Source: Leptospirillum sp037442005 | Lineage (GTDB): Bacteria > Nitrospirota > Leptospirillia > Leptospirillales > Leptospirillaceae | Direction of reading: 5' to 3' | DNA length: 23,547 nt | Assembly (NCBI GenBank): GCA_037442005.1 | Contig: JBBIRA010000029.1 | Coordinates: forward strand, 1-23,547 | Notes under the pieces: generated by a model | Database searches by the model: none | Seen by the model: only the letters and a program-made list of their open reading frames with translations | Told to the model about the DNA's origin: nothing | Made by a program: the position numbers and the translations under genes | Shown here: positions 1-6,556 of the stretch, piece by piece | How positions within the stretch are numbered: the first letter of the stretch is position 1 | Layout of the letters: each line of letters begins with the position of its first letter

Positions 1-53
1 TTCGTGAATGCCATGCGGGTGGAGATTTTCTCCTTGTTTATCGGCTCGACCAT
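1..53 (-). CDS. 5' end of an unidentified protein, cut by the left edge
   Basis: An ATG at 53-51 opens a minus-strand frame that stays open to the window edge (17 codons, beginning MVEPINKEKISTRMAF). A possible ribosome binding site, AGGA, lies about 9-10 nt upstream of the ATG. Only the extreme N-terminus is visible, so no family can be named. The start is preceded by a hairpin at 62-87. It is downstream of, and in the same direction as, the frameshifted remnant at 154-556. Confidence 0.4.
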   Translation of the reverse strand, partial: MVEPINKEKISTRMAFT

Positions 54-61
54 GAAAGCGT

Positions 62-154
62 TCCTGAGACAATCGTTTTTGTCAGGACCGGAACCCATGC
101 TGACCTGTTCGAATAATCAGCCCCAAAAGGGGCCCTTATAACGACAAGGGTCGT
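62..154. repeat. Cluster of three inverted repeats
   Basis: Three hairpin-forming inverted repeats occur in under 100 bp. The first is at 62-87 (TCCT-GA-GACAA paired with TTGTC-AGGA). The second is at 120-133 (GCCCC, loop AAAA, GGGGC). The third is at 141-154 (ACGAC, loop AAGG, GTCGT). They sit between the stop of the remnant at 154-556 and the start of the edge gene. None is followed by a clear T-tract, so intrinsic termination is not well supported. A structured intergenic element or the end of a decayed mobile element are alternatives. Confidence 0.45.
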
Positions 155-556
155 CAACTGTTCTGACCGGGAGCCAGGGGATAACCAAGGGATTGACCGA
201 AGACGACTTTGACGGAATCGTCCTCTCCTGCTTCCAGGAACTTGGGGACTCCCGCCTTTACGGCCTCCCATTGCCCCTGGGGAATCCCCCTCGGAACGTC
301 TCCAATTCACGGACCGCTTTTCCCCCGATCGCCCCAAATCGGCCTTTCCCGCCTGAATCCTTCCCTCTCTTCCGGCACCTTGGAAGACGCCTTCCGGAAA
401 CCCACCCGTATTGACTCCCCGTCTCTCGTCCAGCGCAATCAGCCAATCCAGCGTTTCCTGATCGAGGGTGTTTCCGTCGAATATCGGGTAGACAGTCGAA
501 TCAAGTCGGATTACGCTCGAATCATCAATTTTGAGAACCTCGAGATCAACGACTGG
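154..556 (-). pseudogene. Frameshifted remnant of an unidentified protein gene
   Basis: Three minus-strand frames carry protein-like sequence in succession, as expected for a gene broken by frameshifts. The first (from about 556) reads VVDLEVLKIDDSSVIRLD and on to YPIFDGNTLDQETLDWLIALDER. The second (about 330-290) includes FGAIGGKAVRELETFRGG. The third (about 285-154) includes QWEAVKAGVPKFLEAGED and VKVVFGQSLGYPLAPGQNS before a TGA at 156-154. No start codon or ribosome binding site suits the first segment, because a TGA lies just upstream of it. I do not recognise the family. Sequencing error or chance open frames are alternatives, but the composition in the successive frames argues for decayed coding sequence. 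Confidence 0.35.
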
Positions 557-585
557 GGGTAGTCGTCAATCAATCAAGAGTTGTC

Positions 586-614
586 GGGGAGCAGGAGAAC
601 ATCGCTGCTCTCCC
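586..614. repeat. Inverted repeat between remnant and tRNA
   Basis: GGGGAGCAG (586-594) pairs with CTGCTC-T-CCC (605-614) around a 10-nt loop, with one bulged T. No T-tract follows on either strand. I see no gene in the rest of 557-733. Confidence 0.35.
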
Positions 615-733
615 GCCCCCGGTCATTCCCCTTCCTCTCCAGAATGTGACGTGAGTGTCGGAGAATTGTTGGAGAAAGTTATATGAATCATTTTAGTATA
701 GGAGTTTGAGACATGTACAATGGCTAAAAAACT

Positions 734-820
734 TGGTACTCGGGAGGGGAATCGAACCCCTATGACCGTAAGGTCGGCGGATTTTGAGTCCGCTGCGTCT
801 GCCTGTTCCGCCACCCGAGC
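734..820 (-). tRNA. tRNA-Leu (anticodon CAA)
   Basis: The minus strand folds as a class II tRNA. The acceptor stem is GCTCGGG (820-814) with CCCGAGT. The anticodon stem GCGGA/TCCGC holds the loop CTCAAAA, which places CAA at 786-784 as the anticodon, reading UUG leucine codons. There is a long variable arm and a GGGGTTCGATTCCCC T-arm. The discriminator base is A (737), and a genomically encoded CCA lies at 736-734. A run of six T residues follows two bases after the CCA on the transcribed strand and could end transcription. A promoter lies 43 bp upstream. Confidence 0.96.
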
Positions 821-862
821 AAAGGGAGAAAAACGCTTTATTGAAATGACTGTGCGCAGGTG

Positions 863-891
863 ATTGTATCGGTGGAACCACCTGTTTGCAA
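863..891 (-). promoter_or_regulatory. Sigma70-type promoter of tRNA-Leu, with internal palindrome
   Basis: On the minus strand, TTGCAA (891-886) and TACAAT (868-863) are separated by exactly 17 bp, which predicts a transcript start near 856 and a 36-nt 5' leader before the tRNA. The spacer contains the palindrome GGTGG-TT-CCACC (882-871), which overlaps a longer CAGGTG...CACCTG inverted repeat (857-862 and 879-884). The boxes are seen directly; that they drive the tRNA is inference. Confidence 0.6.
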
Positions 892-1025
892 GAGAGCCGC
901 GTGTTAAAACCCTCGATATTTTCAGATCAGAGAGCAGATCCTTTTCTTTTTGGATCCAACTCATTACTCTTTTTTCCGGGAACGCGATTTCAATCTTTGA
1001 ACCCCAGAATCCAAGGATACGGACC

Positions 1026-2645
1026 ATGAGAAGACTTTTTACCCGAACCACGGGGCTGTTGCTGGTGTTTCTTTTCACTACGGCTTATTGGCCGGACACC
1101 GTAATGGCTTATCCGGGATTTTCCAGAAACTATGACTTTCCCTGTTCCTTTTGTCATATCCAGTGGCCCAAGCTGAATGATAACGGGAATATATTCAAGG
1201 ACAGAGGATTCATGCTCTCGACGACAGGGCGGGGAAACGGGTTGGACATGATGTTTGCCCAACCGGACGATCAAAGCTATTTCCCCATCGGGTTCCGGAT
1301 GAGCGAATCCTACGACATGAGTTCTGTCGGTGGTGTCTATAACGGCTCAAGTTCAAACGGGGGCTGGGCAAACGGAGCCCATGCCCCCACACCCTGGAGT
1401 CTTGAATCCGGCGGGCTTTTAAACCCCTGGATCTCCTATTGGGTCGAGCCGGGAATGATTGTTCCCGGGACATTCGGCATCACCAAGTTGTGGGTTCGCT
1501 TTGATGACCTTTTGCATACGACATGGCTCAATCTCTACGCAGGGCAGTCCAGCGTGGACTCCCCGTTTTCAGCACACCGGTCCTTGTTTATCGGTACAAA
1601 TTCTCCCTATACGATGTATGACTATCAGCCCGGAACGGCCGAAGTGGTGACAAACGGGGGGCCAGAGAATGCAGGGTTTTCTTTTGTCAATCCTGTCGGA
1701 GCCTACTTTGACGGGGACCGTTTCCAGATGGGGCAGTCCATGACTTCGATCCGGTATTTTGGCTACCAGTTTGAGAACGGATGCGGCACACGACGTTCTT
1801 TTTCTCTGAATCCCTGTGAAACCCGGGTCAGTATCAGTGTGATTCCCAACTCCTCCCTGTATTCCTCTATCAATGAACCGGGGGTGTCTTCGGGCAGTTC
1901 TACCCTGTCCGCCTCCGGCTATGCACTGACTACGGCCCCGAATAACGGCTTTTCCACCTTTATCCATGTGACGCAGTCCCTGGGGGGGTGGGGCGCGACG
2001 TCAGGGGAACGGATTGGTCTCTTTTCCTATGTGGGGGAGGGAAGTTCCACCGGTGTGGCCGGGGGGAACGCCCCTTCGACGGTGTTCAGCCGGGAAGGAA
2101 TCGACCTGTCGGTCAATCCGCTTCCCCGCGGGGTCCTGAACCTCTTCGGGGCGGCGGAGATCGTCCAGGATCCGACGGGCATGATCCAGGCCAATCCGGC
2201 GATTCTCGGGGCGGCTTCCCCGGTATCGGGGGTTTCTTATATGACCTGGTTTGTCGAAGCCGATTGGCAGCCCGAGCTTTTCGGACTGTTCCCGGGTGAT
2301 GGAACCGGATCGAACATGATTTCCCTGATCTATAACCAGTTGAACATGATGCAACAGCCCTCTTTCTCGGGAGGGAACCGTGTGGCCCTTCCGGGAGACT
2401 TCAATAATGTCTTGTCGTTTACCCTCCTGGATCGTTACGGGCTGTGGCAGACGGAGCAAACGGCTGTTTCTCTCTATATCCAGTACCAATGGATGCTCGA
2501 TGAAGGGGTTTCTGGTGTCCTCTCAGGGTTTGAGTCCAATGGCACACCGGTCAGCGGCAACCAGACAACCCTCTCTCATCCCAGCTTTCTCTTCGGAAAT
2601 GTGACGGCCAGTAATTTTTCCCTGGGTGTGGATTTTGCCTACTGA
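1026..2645 (+). CDS. Single-haem outer-membrane beta-barrel cytochrome (Cyt572-like candidate)
   Basis: This 539-residue protein starts at the ATG at 1026, which puts a signal peptide (basic MRR, hydrophobic 9-20, cleavage near VMA-YPG at 28) directly at the N-terminus; the open frame extends further upstream but without signal-like sequence. The mature protein begins with one haem-binding CSFCH motif at 40-44, followed by HIQWPKLN. The remaining roughly 480 residues are rich in Gly, Ser, Asn and aromatic residues in alternating strand-like patterns, and the chain ends in SLGVDFAY, a typical aromatic barrel-closing end. This architecture (periplasmic mono-haem head plus barrel, about 57 kDa) matches what is known of the Leptospirillum iron-oxidising cytochrome Cyt572; the link is by resemblance only. 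A likely role is electron transfer at or across the outer membrane. A c-type cytochrome gene lies about 150 bp downstream. Confidence 0.72.
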   Translation: MRRLFTRTTGLLLVFLFTTAYWPDTVMAYPGFSRNYDFPCSFCHIQWPKLNDNGNIFKDRGFMLSTTGRGNGLDMMFAQPDDQSYFPIGFRMSESYDMSSVGGVYNGSSSNGGWANGAHAPTPWSLESGGLLNPWISYWVEPGMIVPGTFGITKLWVRFDDLLHTTWLNLYAGQSSVDSPFSAHRSLFIGTNSPYTMYDYQPGTAEVVTNGGPENAGFSFVNPVGAYFDGDRFQMGQSMTSIRYFGYQFENGCGTRRSFSLNPCETRVSISVIPNSSLYSSINEPGVSSGSSTLSASGYALTTAPNNGFSTFIHVTQSLGGWGATSGERIGLFSYVGEGSSTGVAGGNAPSTVFSREGIDLSVNPLPRGVLNLFGAAEIVQDPTGMIQANPAILGAASPVSGVSYMTWFVEADWQPELFGLFPGDGTGSNMISLIYNQLNMMQQPSFSGGNRVALPGDFNNVLSFTLLDRYGLWQTEQTAVSLYIQYQWMLDEGVSGVLSGFESNGTPVSGNQTTLSHPSFLFGNVTASNFSLGVDFAY

Positions 2646-2667
2646 ATTCCCCGCGGGATGAAACAAA

Positions 2668-2694
2668 GCCGGAGCTTGTGTCATAATGTCCGGC
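2668..2694. repeat. Inverted repeat after the barrel cytochrome gene
   Basis: GCCGGA (2668-2673) and TCCGGC (2689-2694) form a 6-bp stem around a 15-nt loop, 23 bp after the stop of the barrel cytochrome gene. There is no T-tract, so it is at best a weak terminator or an mRNA-stabilising structure. The rest of 2646-2796 shows no clear promoter pair. Confidence 0.3.
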
Positions 2695-2796
2695 ACATGA
2701 TTCCTGAAGCGATTTTCCTTTGACGAGAGTGTCCAGAGACGGAGTGTTTCCGTGTCGGGACGGATTTTAATCACAACAAAACACAGGAGGAAGGCG

Positions 2797-3150
2797 TTGA
2801 GGGTCAGAATCTCTTTTGTTGCCCTGGCAGTTCTGTTCTTCACCACCGCGGGGCAGGCGCTGGCATTGACTCCCGGCGATCCGGTGGATGGCAAGGTTGT
2901 CTATGATAATTACTGCATCAAGTGTCATGGTCCCCAAGGGGATGGACAGGGGCTTGCCGCTCCGGCCATGTTCCCCCATCCGGCCAATTTTACGGACCCC
3001 AATCTCTGGAAAGGGCGATCCGACGCCTTTTTTATTAACGTCATCACGAATGGAAGAAAGCGTGTCATGCCCCCGTGGTGGGATGTCATTACCGCTCAGG
3101 AAATCCGTGATGTCTATGCGTATGTAAAAACAACGTTCAAACCGAAATAA
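2797..3150 (+). CDS. Secreted class I cytochrome c, single haem
   Basis: The frame is open from 2752, but the best start is the TTG at 2797: a full AGGAGG lies at 2785-2790 with 6 nt spacing, and translation from there gives a clean signal peptide (MRVRISFVALAVLFF..., cleavage near ALA at 22-24). The mature protein has the haem motif CIKCH at 40-44 followed by GPQGDGQG, and a candidate axial methionine in RVMPPWW (Met91), the standard class I layout. The protein has 117 residues. It should act as a periplasmic electron carrier or as a small subunit of a respiratory complex. It sits between the barrel cytochrome and a flavin reductase-type gene, so a shared electron-transfer role is plausible. 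Confidence 0.88.
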   Translation: MRVRISFVALAVLFFTTAGQALALTPGDPVDGKVVYDNYCIKCHGPQGDGQGLAAPAMFPHPANFTDPNLWKGRSDAFFINVITNGRKRVMPPWWDVITAQEIRDVYAYVKTTFKPK

Positions 3151-3155
3151 GAAGG

Positions 3156-3169
3156 CTTGAGGCCTCAAG
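3156..3169. repeat. 14-bp perfect palindrome between cytochrome c and oxidoreductase genes
   Basis: CTTGAGGCCTCAAG is a perfect palindrome 5 bp after the cytochrome c stop. The octamer GAAGGCTT flanks it as a direct repeat (3151-3158 and 3171-3178). It could be a dimeric regulator site or a small mRNA hairpin; no T-tract directly follows. Confidence 0.35.
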
Positions 3170-3203
3170 AGAAGGCTTCCGCTTTTCTGTCTGAGAGGTG
3201 TTT

Positions 3204-3896
3204 GTGGGTGCTGACAGCCAATTGACCGAGTGCGTGTTGAAAAGAATCGTTCCATTCGAAGAAAACGTGCGGCTTTTCACGTTGGATATGGGGGGGGCTG
3301 ATTTTTCTTTTCATCAGGGGCAGTTCATTTCTTTGCAGGGGGAAGACGGAAAGTCTTCCTACTTTGCGATTGCTTCTCCCCCCTCTGCGGGCGGGGTGTT
3401 TGATATTCTGGTCAAGAGGGGAAATTCGACCACGGATTTCCTGTTTTCCCGTCAGGAAGGGGATGTGGTTTCCATCAAGGGGCCACTGGGTAAAGGGTTT
3501 CCCCTGGACCCCTATGTCGGGAAGAACCTTCTGTTTGTCGGCGTGGGAACCGCCATTGCACCGCTACGTTCCACGCTGCTTGCGGCACTGGAAAGAAGAG
3601 CAGATTTTAACAGGATCTCTTTCCTGTTCGGAACGCTGACGCCCAACCACATCTGGTTCGGGGAGGAGATGGACCTTTGGCATCAAAAAGGGGCTGAGAT
3701 CCATATTACGGTAACTTATCCCGATGAAACGTGGGACAGCCATTCCGGATTTGTTCAGGACATTCTCCGGCAGTCGTCGGATCCGCTTCATGAGACGGTC
3801 GTCTATCTTTGCGGGATGAAAGAAATGGTGGAGGAAACCACAAAGGTTTTAAAGGAGCGGTCGATCCCTGAAGAGATGATCCTTCTGAATTTCTGA
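3204..3896 (+). CDS. FAD/NAD(P)-binding oxidoreductase of the ferredoxin reductase superfamily
   Basis: The frame opens at GTG 3198, but GTG 3204 has GAGAGG (3193-3198) at a usual 5-nt spacing, giving 230 residues. The N-terminal half is the flavin-binding barrel, with YFAIASPP standing where the family has RxYSxxS (the arginine is missing), and GPLGKGF. The C-terminal half is the NAD(P)-binding fold, with FVGVGTAIAPLRS (GxGxxPxxS) and the closing YLCGMKEMVEETTKVL. No iron-sulfur cysteine cluster is visible, so this is a minimal two-domain reductase that moves electrons between a pyridine nucleotide and an unknown partner. Its stop overlaps the first possible rsmI ATG (TGATG), which indicates translational coupling. 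Confidence 0.8.
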   Translation: MGADSQLTECVLKRIVPFEENVRLFTLDMGGADFSFHQGQFISLQGEDGKSSYFAIASPPSAGGVFDILVKRGNSTTDFLFSRQEGDVVSIKGPLGKGFPLDPYVGKNLLFVGVGTAIAPLRSTLLAALERRADFNRISFLFGTLTPNHIWFGEEMDLWHQKGAEIHITVTYPDETWDSHSGFVQDILRQSSDPLHETVVYLCGMKEMVEETTKVLKERSIPEEMILLNF

Positions 3897-4735
3897 TGGA
3901 GACCGGAAATGGGATCATGTATGACCACCCCGGCCAGGGTGCGCTGTATGTTGTCAGTACACCGATCGGGAACCTGTCCGATATGACGGTCCGGGCGGTC
4001 AGGGTCCTCTCTTCGGTCGGCATTATCGCCTCGGAGGATACACGGGTCACCCGGTCCCTTCTGACCTATCACCAGATTGCAACGCCGCTTTCTTCCTACC
4101 ATTCCCACAATCAGGAAGAAAAGATTCCTGTCTTTCTCGACCGGTTAAAGAACGGGATCAGTATCGCCCTCGTCAGTGATGCGGGGACCCCGCTGATTTC
4201 CGATCCGGGGAGCGAACTGGTCCGTCGCACGATTGAAGCCGGTTTTTTCGTTCATCCTGTTCCGGGTCCCTCCTCTGTCCTTTCGGCGTTGGTCTCCTCC
4301 GGGGTCGAGCCCGGACGATTTCTGTTTGAAGGATTTCTTCCCAGAACACCGGGGGAGATCCGGAAAAGACTGGAGCGTGTCAAGGAGTATGACGGTGCGC
4401 TTGTGTTCCTGGAATCTCCCCATCGGGTTGTCAAAACGCTTTCACTGATGCAAGAAGCGCTGGGGGACCGGATGTCCTCGGTTCACCGGGAGATGACCAA
4501 GGCGTTTGAATCGGTGACGAGGGGAGTTCTGTCGGAGGTGTCGGAGATCCTCGCACAAAAACCGGTCAAGGGAGAGGTGACGATCGTTGTGGCAGGAAAA
4601 GAGCGGGAAAAGGGCCGGAGGCGGGTGAACCGTTATCCGAGGGAGTCGTCGGAGCCGGGTCGTGATGCAAAGGAAGACGACGTGCACCATGACGGGACGG
4701 AAGAACCTGATGTGATTGGGGATTGCGAGGAATGA
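3896..4735 (+). CDS. rsmI: 16S rRNA (cytidine-1402 2'-O)-methyltransferase RsmI
   Basis: RsmI uses S-adenosylmethionine to methylate the ribose of C1402 in the 16S rRNA decoding centre. Seen in order: LYVVSTPIGNLSDMT near the start, ASEDTRVTRSLL, SDAGTPLISDPG, the PGPSS motif, FEGFLPR, LESPHR and HREMTKAFE, all hallmarks of the tetrapyrrole methylase-fold RsmI family. The first ATG (3896) overlaps the stop of the upstream gene by one base. An internal ATG at 3917 is an alternative that would place the core six codons from the start. After VVAGKEREKG the sequence becomes a charged tail of about 45 residues (many Arg, Glu, Asp) in place of the folded C-terminal domain of longer homologues. Confidence 0.95.
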   Translation: METGNGIMYDHPGQGALYVVSTPIGNLSDMTVRAVRVLSSVGIIASEDTRVTRSLLTYHQIATPLSSYHSHNQEEKIPVFLDRLKNGISIALVSDAGTPLISDPGSELVRRTIEAGFFVHPVPGPSSVLSALVSSGVEPGRFLFEGFLPRTPGEIRKRLERVKEYDGALVFLESPHRVVKTLSLMQEALGDRMSSVHREMTKAFESVTRGVLSEVSEILAQKPVKGEVTIVVAGKEREKGRRRVNRYPRESSEPGRDAKEDDVHHDGTEEPDVIGDCEE

Positions 4736-5550
4736 AATTCGTGAATGCGGTGATCGTTCAAAACGATCCTGTTTTTGGTGATGTCGCCGGGAATCTGCAG
4801 TCGGTCTCCACGCTTCTGAAAAGCCGGAAGGTCCAGAACCCCGACCTTGTGGTTCTGTCCGAGCTGTTTGCTTCGGGGTACCAGTTTACCTCCCGGGAAG
4901 AGGCCATGTCGCTTTCTGAACAGGTGGATGGGGCTGATCAGGGGATCACTGTCCGGTTCATGAAGGATCTTTCCCGGGAAACAGGAGGGTGGGTTGTCGG
5001 GGGATTCCCGTGCCGGAGAGGGGGGCAGGTGATGAATTCCGCCGCTGTTTTTCATCACGGGGAGTTCGTGACTGTTTATGATAAGGTCCATCTGTTCGAT
5101 GCCGAAAACCGGTGGTTTTCCCCCGGGAATGGTCCACTGTGTCTTGTTGATACGGAATTCGGCCCGATGGGAGTCATGATCTGTTTCGATTGGCTTTTTC
5201 CGGAAGTCTCCCGGAGCCTGGCCCTGTCCGGTGCCCTGGTGATTGCGCATCCTGCCAACTGGGTCTTGCCGTTTGGGCCGTCAGGAATGATCCTGCGGTC
5301 GGTTGAGAACCGGATCTATACACTGACGGCAAACAGGGTGGGAACGGAGGAGCGCGGGGGACTTCCTCCCCTGACCTATATCGGCCAGAGCCAGGTCATC
5401 GCTCCTTCCGGCACGATACTGGGAAGGGCCCCGGAAAAAACCGCCGCCCTTGTTGAGGTTTCCCTGGACCTGGCGCTTGCTCTCAAAAAGACCGTTGCGA
5501 CGGAAAGTGACGCTTTTGCCCAACGACGTCCGGATCTCTACCGGTGTTGA
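4732..5550 (+). CDS. Nitrilase-superfamily carbon-nitrogen hydrolase
   Basis: This 272-residue protein starts at ATG 4732, which overlaps the rsmI stop by 4 nt (ATGA) and has GAGGA just upstream. It carries the nitrilase-fold catalytic triad: Glu in VVLSELFASGY, Lys in VYDKVHLFD, and the nucleophilic Cys in MGVMICFDWLFPE. The late motif SVENRIYTLTANRVG is also typical of small omega-amidase or carbamoylase-like members. It should be a cytoplasmic enzyme that hydrolyses an amide or carbamoyl C-N bond; the substrate cannot be told from sequence. The family is often involved in metabolite repair or amine and pyrimidine breakdown. It appears to be the last gene of the rsmI unit, because a promoter for trmI follows. 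Confidence 0.9.
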   Translation: MKFVNAVIVQNDPVFGDVAGNLQSVSTLLKSRKVQNPDLVVLSELFASGYQFTSREEAMSLSEQVDGADQGITVRFMKDLSRETGGWVVGGFPCRRGGQVMNSAAVFHHGEFVTVYDKVHLFDAENRWFSPGNGPLCLVDTEFGPMGVMICFDWLFPEVSRSLALSGALVIAHPANWVLPFGPSGMILRSVENRIYTLTANRVGTEERGGLPPLTYIGQSQVIAPSGTILGRAPEKTAALVEVSLDLALALKKTVATESDAFAQRRPDLYRC

Positions 5551-5572
5551 GAGCGCATTCCGGTCTTGCCCA

Positions 5573-5601
5573 TTGTATCCGGGCTCAAACCCCCCTATAA
5601 T
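5573..5601 (+). promoter_or_regulatory. Promoter of trmI with start site at the AUG (leaderless)
   Basis: A perfect TATAAT box (5596-5601) lies 17 bp after TTGTAT (5573-5578), a partial -35 match. Counting the last T of the -10 box as -7 puts +1 exactly on the A of the trmI ATG at 5608. The six bases between (CGCCCC) contain no ribosome binding site. This predicts an mRNA that begins with the start codon. Confidence 0.6.
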
Positions 5602-5607
5602 CGCCCC

Positions 5608-6435
5608 ATGCCATTTCTTGCGGGTGAGTCCCTGATCCTCTATGACAACCGTGGTCGAGCCTATCTCGTTCCCGAACTGATTCCCGGAAAAGTCTTCAAT
5701 CTTGACGGTCACCTCTTTCCCCATAATGAACTGATGGAACAGGCCAGTGAAGGCGAATCCTACACCGGTTCCCGGGGAATGGTCCTGACGCCCTTCCGTC
5801 CGACACTCCGGGAAACACTCTCCCATATGAGAAGACGCACCCAGGTGATTTATCCGAAAGATCAGGGGCTGATTCTCATGTGGGGAGAGATCCGTCCGGG
5901 GCTTCGCATTCTCGAATCAGGAATCGGCGCCGGTGCCCTGACGCTAAGCCTTCTTCGCATGTCCGCTCCGGGTGGTGAAGTGGTATCGCTTGAAAAGCGT
6001 GAAGAGCATGCGACGGAAGCGATGGCCAACCTCAAGCGAATGGTGCCGGAACTGTTGGGAAACCATCGTCTGCTGATCGGTTCTTACGGGGAGCCGGGAT
6101 GGGAAGAGGCCGTTCCGGGGATCTTTGACCGGGTGATCCTCGATCTCCCGGAGCCATGGGAAGGATTGTCCGGTGTGGCCAAAAAGCTTCGTCCCGGGGG
6201 GATCCTCGTCTCCTGGATGCCAACGCCCCTTCAGGTCCATACCCTCTCGAACCGTCTTAAAGACTCCGGGGACTTTCATCTGGTCCAGACCGTTGAAGCG
6301 ATTGTCCGGGACTGGGAGTTCGGTCCCACGTCGGTCCGTCCTGCTCACCGGATCGTCGGCCATACCGGTTATCTGACCATGGCCCGTAGAGCCGCTCCAG
6401 GGGTCCCCTATATTGCCTGGGAACCCTCCTTCTGA
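5608..6435 (+). CDS. trmI: tRNA (adenine-58-N1)-methyltransferase TrmI
   Basis: TrmI forms m1A58 in the T-loop of tRNA with S-adenosylmethionine. The ATG at 5608 is preferred over the upstream TTG in the same frame, since family members start just before a motif like GESLILYDNRG. The N-terminal beta domain (about 1-75) is followed by the Rossmann methyltransferase core, with the SAM loop ESGIGAGALTLSLLR, the acidic strand end VVSLEKREEH, and the family signature VILDLPEPW (motif IV), then LRPGGILVSWMPTPLQ. The protein has 275 residues, close to the family norm. There is no ribosome binding site; a perfect -10 box sits 6 bp before the ATG. The downstream neighbour is convergent. Confidence 0.93.
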   Translation: MPFLAGESLILYDNRGRAYLVPELIPGKVFNLDGHLFPHNELMEQASEGESYTGSRGMVLTPFRPTLRETLSHMRRRTQVIYPKDQGLILMWGEIRPGLRILESGIGAGALTLSLLRMSAPGGEVVSLEKREEHATEAMANLKRMVPELLGNHRLLIGSYGEPGWEEAVPGIFDRVILDLPEPWEGLSGVAKKLRPGGILVSWMPTPLQVHTLSNRLKDSGDFHLVQTVEAIVRDWEFGPTSVRPAHRIVGHTGYLTMARRAAPGVPYIAWEPSF

Positions 6436-6487
6436 ACCCATCCGGGTAAAACCTGTATGCCGTTTACTCCCTCGTCAGTGTTCCCTC

Positions 6488-6510
6488 TTGTTCCAACCAA
6501 AAAGGAACAA
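6488..6510. terminator. Hairpin between convergent genes
   Basis: TTGTTCC (6488-6494) pairs with GGAACAA (6504-6510) across a 9-nt loop, in the 121-bp gap between the convergent trmI and radical SAM genes. There is no strong T-tract on either strand, so it may act as a weak bidirectional terminator or as an mRNA 3' stabiliser. Another short palindrome, TTCCATGGAA, lies about 10 bp further on. Confidence 0.35.
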
Positions 6511-6556
6511 ACTCGCCAGCTGTTTCCATGGAACCAAGCCGCCTTGTTTTTGTTGT

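Noticed and set aside
864..1025. Upstream extension of the barrel cytochrome frame
   Set aside because: It overlaps the tRNA promoter region, lacks a ribosome binding site, and would bury the signal peptide in the protein; ATG 1026 is clearly better.
2720..2748. TTGACG as a -35 box upstream of the cytochrome c gene
   Set aside because: No -10-like sequence occurs at 16-18 bp after it (AGTGTT at 17 bp).
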